A stretch of 47,784 nt of DNA from Pseudomonadota bacterium (GTDB lineage Bacteria > Pseudomonadota > Alphaproteobacteria > Acetobacterales > Acetobacteraceae), in assembly GCA_021808545.1 (NCBI GenBank), contig JAKBBM010000011.1, positions 1 through 47,784 of the forward strand, written 5' to 3'. The notes under the pieces are model-generated. The model saw nothing but the letters and a program-made list of their open reading frames with translations. It was not told the origin of the DNA and ran no database searches. Numbering within the stretch: position 1 is the first letter of the stretch; every line of letters begins with the position of its first letter. This document shows positions 44,469 through 47,784 of this stretch, piece after piece. The position numbers and the translations under genes are program-made.

Positions 44469-47048
44469 ATGGATTTTGAGAAGTTTACCGAGCGGGCGCG
44501 CGGATTCGTGCAAGCGGCGCAGACCATCGCCATGCGCGAATATAACCAGCAGGTCACGCCCGAGCATCTGCTGAAGGCGTTTTTGGACGATGAGGACGGG
44601 GCCGCGAGCGGGTTGATCCGCATGGCGGGTGGCGATCCGGCGGCGGCCAAGCAGGCCGTGGACGCGGCTGTTGCGAAAATTCCCAAAGTGCAGGGCGCTG
44701 GTGCGGGCCAGCCTAATGTAACGCCAGACTTGGTGCGCGTGCTCGATGCCGCGCAGCAGGCGGCGACAAAGGCGGGCGACAGTTTTGTGGCGCAGGATCG
44801 GCTGCTGGTGGCGCTGGCGGCATCCGACACGCCAGCCGGGCGGGCGCTGAAGGGGGCGGGCGTGTCCGCCCAGGCGCTGGAGCGCGCGGTGAGCGAGATG
44901 CGCAAAGGCCGCAAGGTGGATAGCGCCACGGCGGAGCAACAATTCGATGCGCTGAAGAAATATGCGCGCGATGTGACCGCGCTGGCGCGCGAGCAGAAGC
45001 TGGATCCGGTGATCGGGCGCGATGAGGAAATTCGCCGGACCATTCAGGTGCTGGCGCGCCGGACCAAGAATAATCCGGTGCTGATCGGCGAGCCGGGGGT
45101 GGGTAAGACCGCCATTGTGGAAGGGCTGGCGCTGCGCATTGTGAATGGAGACGTGCCTGAATCGCTGCGCAATAAGCGGGTGCTGTCGCTCGACCTTGGC
45201 GCGCTGGTGGCGGGGGCGAAATTCCGCGGCGAGTTCGAGGAACGGCTGAAGGCGGTGCTGAAGGAGATCGAGGCCGCCGAGGGCGAGGTGATTCTGTTCA
45301 TCGATGAGATGCACACGCTGGTGGGGGCGGGCAAGGCGGATGGGGCGATGGATGCCTCTAACCTGCTCAAGCCCGAGCTGGCGCGCGGCGCGCTGCATTG
45401 CGTGGGCGCGACCACCCTGGATGAATACCGCAAGCATGTGGAGAAAGACGCGGCCCTTGCCCGGCGCTTCCAGCCCGTGTTCGTGGATGAGCCGTCGGTG
45501 GGCGATACCATCTCCATCCTGCGCGGGATCAAGGAGAAATACGAGCTGCATCATGGTGTCAGGATTGCTGATGCGGCGCTGGTCGCGGCGGCGACATTGT
45601 CCAACCGCTACATCACCGACCGGTTTTTGCCCGATAAGGCGATTGACCTTGTGGATGAGGCGGCTTCGCGCCTGCGCATGCAGGTGGACAGCAAGCCCGA
45701 GGCCCTGGACGAGCTGGACCGGCGGCTGATTCAGCTGAAGATCGAGCGTGAGGCGTTGCGCAAGGAGACCGATGCGGCCAGCCGCGACCGGCTGGAGAAG
45801 CTGGAGCAGGAACTGGCGGCGCTGGAAGAGGAATCCGGCGAGATGACCGCGAAATGGCAGGCCGAGAAGGCGCAAATCGCGGATGTGCAGAAGGTGAAGG
45901 AACAGCTTGACCAGGCGCGCAACGATGTGGAGGTGGCGCAGCGTAAGGGTGATCTCGCCCGGGCATCCGAGCTGCTTTATGGGCGGATCCCGGAGCTTGA
46001 GAAGCAACTGGCCACGCAGCAGGACGGCCATATGCTCAACGATGCGGTAACGGAAGAGCAGATTGCCGCCGTGGTATCGCGCTGGACCGGCGTGCCGGTA
46101 GAGAAGATGTTGGAAGGCGAGCGCGCCAAGCTGCTGCATATGGAGGATAATCTGCGTGCGCGCGTGGTGGGGCAGGAGGCGGCGCTGGTTGCCGTGTCCA
46201 ACGCCGTGCGGCGCGCGCGGGCCGGGTTGCAGGATCCGGGACGGCCGATTGGCAGTTTCCTGTTCCTGGGGCCGACCGGTGTGGGTAAGACCGAGCTGAC
46301 CAAGGCCCTGGCGGAATTTTTGTTCGATGATGAACGGGCGATGGTGCGCATCGACATGAGCGAATTCATGGAGAAACACGCCGTCTCCCGGTTGATTGGC
46401 GCGCCGCCCGGCTATGTGGGTTACGATGAAGGCGGCGTGCTGACCGAGGCCGTGCGCCGGCGGCCCTATCAGGTCATCCTGTTCGACGAGGTCGAGAAAG
46501 CGCATGAAGATGTGTTCAACGTGCTGCTTCAGGTGCTCGATGATGGGCGGCTGACCGATGGGCAGGGGCGGACGGTGGATTTTAAGAACACCATCATCGT
46601 GCTGACCTCCAATTTGGGCAGTGACATTCTGGCCGCCCAGGCCGAGGGCGAGGATGTGCGCATGGCCGAGGCCGGGGTGATGGCGCGGGTTCGCGAGCAT
46701 TTCCGGCCCGAATTCCTCAACCGGCTGGATGAGATCGTGCTGTTCCGCCGCCTGCAACGCGCGGATATGGAGGCAATCGTGACGATTCAGCTGCGGAATC
46801 TGGAGCGGCTGCTCGCGGACCGGAATATGCGGGTCGAGCTGGACCAGAGTGCCCGCGACTGGCTGGCGAATGCCGGGTACGATCCCGTTTATGGCGCCAG
46901 GCCCTTGAAGCGGGTGATCCAGCGCAACCTGCAGAACCCGCTGGCCGGGCTGATATTGGAAGGCGCGGTCAAGGAGGGGGAGACGGTGAATATCTCCGGC
47001 TCCGATGCCGGACTGGTGATCGCCGGACATCTGGCCGAAGCCGCGTAA
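44469..47048 (+). CDS. clpB: ATP-dependent disaggregase ClpB
   Basis: Hexameric AAA+ chaperone that, with DnaK, pulls proteins out of heat-induced aggregates. The 859-residue protein is complete: N-domain (1-145), first ATPase with Walker A GEPGVGKT (207-214), coiled-coil M domain (about 400-525), and second ATPase with Walker A GPTGVGKT (601-608) and sensor/arginine motifs to the end. The M domain and lack of a ClpP-binding loop separate it from ClpA. A sigma32 promoter lies upstream and a strong terminator directly downstream, so it is a single-gene heat-shock unit. The ribosome site aagggag precedes the ATG. Confidence 0.98.
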   Translation: MDFEKFTERARGFVQAAQTIAMREYNQQVTPEHLLKAFLDDEDGAASGLIRMAGGDPAAAKQAVDAAVAKIPKVQGAGAGQPNVTPDLVRVLDAAQQAATKAGDSFVAQDRLLVALAASDTPAGRALKGAGVSAQALERAVSEMRKGRKVDSATAEQQFDALKKYARDVTALAREQKLDPVIGRDEEIRRTIQVLARRTKNNPVLIGEPGVGKTAIVEGLALRIVNGDVPESLRNKRVLSLDLGALVAGAKFRGEFEERLKAVLKEIEAAEGEVILFIDEMHTLVGAGKADGAMDASNLLKPELARGALHCVGATTLDEYRKHVEKDAALARRFQPVFVDEPSVGDTISILRGIKEKYELHHGVRIADAALVAAATLSNRYITDRFLPDKAIDLVDEAASRLRMQVDSKPEALDELDRRLIQLKIEREALRKETDAASRDRLEKLEQELAALEEESGEMTAKWQAEKAQIADVQKVKEQLDQARNDVEVAQRKGDLARASELLYGRIPELEKQLATQQDGHMLNDAVTEEQIAAVVSRWTGVPVEKMLEGERAKLLHMEDNLRARVVGQEAALVAVSNAVRRARAGLQDPGRPIGSFLFLGPTGVGKTELTKALAEFLFDDERAMVRIDMSEFMEKHAVSRLIGAPPGYVGYDEGGVLTEAVRRRPYQVILFDEVEKAHEDVFNVLLQVLDDGRLTDGQGRTVDFKNTIIVLTSNLGSDILAAQAEGEDVRMAEAGVMARVREHFRPEFLNRLDEIVLFRRLQRADMEAIVTIQLRNLERLLADRNMRVELDQSARDWLANAGYDPVYGARPLKRVIQRNLQNPLAGLILEGAVKEGETVNISGSDAGLVIAGHLAEAA

Positions 47049-47052
47049 AGAT

Positions 47053-47088
47053 AAAAAACACCCCGGGAGATTTCCGGGGTGTTTTTTT
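47053..47088 (+). terminator. Intrinsic terminator of clpB
   Basis: AAAAAACACCCCGG (47053-47066) pairs with CCGGGGTGTTTTTT (47074-47087) around a 7-base loop, ending in a run of seven Ts, 4 bases after the clpB stop. It is the clearest terminator in the window. Confidence 0.9.
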
Positions 47089-47258
47089 AAGGTGTTGTTT
47101 TTGTTTGGTTTTGTGGGGTTTGGTAGCATTGTCTTCGTTATGCAAAAAATGCATGACGATCATGTTGCGTTGCAAAAAGCGGTGGTTTTGCCGGGAAAGC
47201 CGCAGTCCGCCTGAAAAAAGCCGGGGTGAGGGGGGTGAAAAAAGACGATGAGCCTGCG

Positions 47259-47288
47259 TTGACAGGTGGGGTCAGTCAGACGTAGAAG
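47259..47288 (+). promoter_or_regulatory. Candidate rRNA promoter P1
   Basis: A perfect -35 box TTGACA (47259-47264) with an 18-base spacer to TAGAAG (47283-47288), which keeps 4 of 6 consensus positions. It lies about 380 bases before 16S. A strong -35 with a weaker -10 suits a growth-rate-controlled rRNA promoter. Confidence 0.45.
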
Positions 47289-47322
47289 CCGCTCCACGCT
47301 TTGACGCGGACGGCGCTTCCCG

Positions 47323-47350
47323 AAAGGTACCGGAAACGGTGCCTTTTATG
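47323..47350 (+). terminator. GNRA-capped hairpin with T-run in the rRNA leader
   Basis: AAAGGTACCG (47323-47332) pairs with CGGTGCCTTT (47337-47346), with one G-U pair and a GAAA tetraloop, followed by tatgttt. It may be a leader attenuator, a processing site, or the end of a short transcript from P1. It lies between the two promoter candidates. Confidence 0.45.
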
Positions 47351-47385
47351 TTTCGCCAGAAAGGTTGAAGCAAAGACTTTGTTAT

Positions 47386-47414
47386 TTGACAATTATATAG
47401 GCTGGGAAGGGATA
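47386..47414 (+). promoter_or_regulatory. Candidate rRNA promoter P2
   Basis: A perfect -35 box TTGACA (47386-47391) is followed after 17-18 bases by GGGATA/GGATAC as a poor -10. The AT-rich spacer and the place about 260 bases before 16S fit a second rRNA promoter, but the -10 is weak, so this rests mainly on the -35 box. Confidence 0.35.
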
Positions 47415-47670
47415 CGCTGGTGGCGTTTCGGTTTCTTGTGGTTGGGTTTTTTGGCCTGGCTGTGGGGAGCTTCTGGTTCGTTTGGACTGGGTCTTGGATT
47501 GGTGGATGGTTTATTCTGTTCACTGATGTCGTGATGAAGCGTTGTGGTGTATTTCTTTTGATTTACGTACAGAACGCTTTGAATTTTGTGTACCTGACTA
47601 TTGAGGTACGCGACCGACATGTGAGCGGGAATTCGTTTTGTTTGATGTCAGTGATGACTGAGAACGGGAT

Positions 47671-47784
47671 GAACTTGAGAGTTTGATCCTGGCTCAGAGC
47701 GAACGCTGGCGGCATGCTTAACACATGCAAGTCGCACGGTCAGCAATGGCAGTGGCGGACGGGTGAGTAACACGTAGGAATCTA
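47671..47784 (+). rRNA. rrs: 16S ribosomal RNA, 5' part
   Basis: First ~114 bases of small-subunit rRNA, cut by the window edge. The universal 5' region AGAGTTTGATCCTGGCTCAG begins at 47678 (E. coli position 8), placing the mature 5' end near 47671. AACGCTGGCGGCATGCTTAA, a common alphaproteobacterial string, and GGCGGACGGGTGAGTAACAC follow. The short first variable region and GTAGGAATCTA resemble Acetobacteraceae such as Acidocella; that genus hint is from memory and the stretch is short. The exact mature end is approximate. Confidence 0.97.

Larger units (their letters stand above)
47089..47670 (+). other. rRNA operon leader region, no gene seen
   Basis: About 580 bases between the clpB terminator and 16S rRNA. 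It is less GC-rich than the rest and strongly T/G-rich on the plus strand after 47420, as in rRNA leaders. I see two promoter-like pairs and one hairpin (listed separately) but no convincing protein gene. The short open frames here have no ribosome site or recognisable product. I could not identify a boxA antitermination sequence with confidence. Confidence 0.6.

Noticed and set aside
44442-47129. Very long open frame (about 895 codons) on the minus strand opposite clpB
   Set aside because: It is the mirror of a GC-rich coding gene: composition is rich in His, Arg, Gln and Leu with no recognisable domain, while the plus strand is unmistakably ClpB.
47301-47686. Short open frames in the rRNA leader (77 and 88 codons)
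   Set aside because: T/G-rich leader sequence yields Trp/Phe/Gly-rich peptides; one runs into 16S rRNA, and none has a ribosome site or known family.
1-47784. CRISPR arrays, insertion sequences, prophage, tRNA genes
   Set aside because: I looked for evenly spaced repeats, transposase motifs, terminal inverted repeats and tRNA arms and saw none that could be supported.

Overview
The window is a GC-rich bacterial chromosome segment, most probably from an acidophilic member of the Acetobacteraceae (Alphaproteobacteria, Acidocella/Acidiphilium-like). The grounds are a complete alphaproteobacterial-type nuo operon followed by birA-coaX-rnj, a short ProS, and the first ~114 bases of a 16S rRNA gene at the right edge whose start reads like Acetobacteraceae. 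The genus is an inference; no database search was possible.

Layout. (1) 3-15102: respiratory complex I genes nuoD (3' part) to nuoN, tightly packed with many 4-base overlaps, running into birA, coaX and rnj (RNase J). (2) 15103-19731: a gap with a candidate structured small RNA ending in a terminator, then an acyltransferase-3 gene, proS, and the lipoprotein-release transporter genes lolC/lolD. (3) 19774-31354: a divergent sulfide/persulfide island. A 64-base control gap at 25910-25973 separates a leftward operon (sulfide:quinone oxidoreductase, thioredoxin 2, DUF2892 membrane protein, methyltransferase, Blh-like metallo-hydrolase, TauE/SafE exporter, CLC channel) from a rightward one (BigR/SqrR-type ArsR regulator, rhodanese, RND adaptor, RND pump, AhpD-like protein). 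The regulator keeps both redox cysteines of BigR (here Cys32 and Cys98). Two sigma70-like promoters interlock in the gap, so one bound repressor could shut both. (4) 31346-31801: a small DUF2147 gene. (5) 31938-40893: an amide-utilisation locus containing formamidase fmdA with fmdB, aliphatic amidase amiE, an NCS1-type permease, and a two-component system. The sensor kinase is itself fused to a complete NCS1-type permease. (6) 41019-44319: a glycosyltransferase, a DUF3617 protein and an AmpG-like transporter. (7) 44469-47048: clpB behind a sigma32-type promoter. (8) 47089-47784: rRNA leader and start of 16S.

The most interesting item is region 5. The 1125-residue protein at 32857-36234 joins an NCS1 permease, a cysteine-rich module, a histidine kinase and a receiver. 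The stand-alone permease next to amiE carries the same cysteine module with identical spacing (C-x2-C-x11-C-x7-C-x2-CC-x5-C-x3-C). This suggests a transport-like sensor that recognises the same substrate as the real transporter, probably a short amide, and drives a LuxR-type regulator controlling the amidases. The substrate and regulatory link are inferences; the fusion and shared module are read directly from the sequence.
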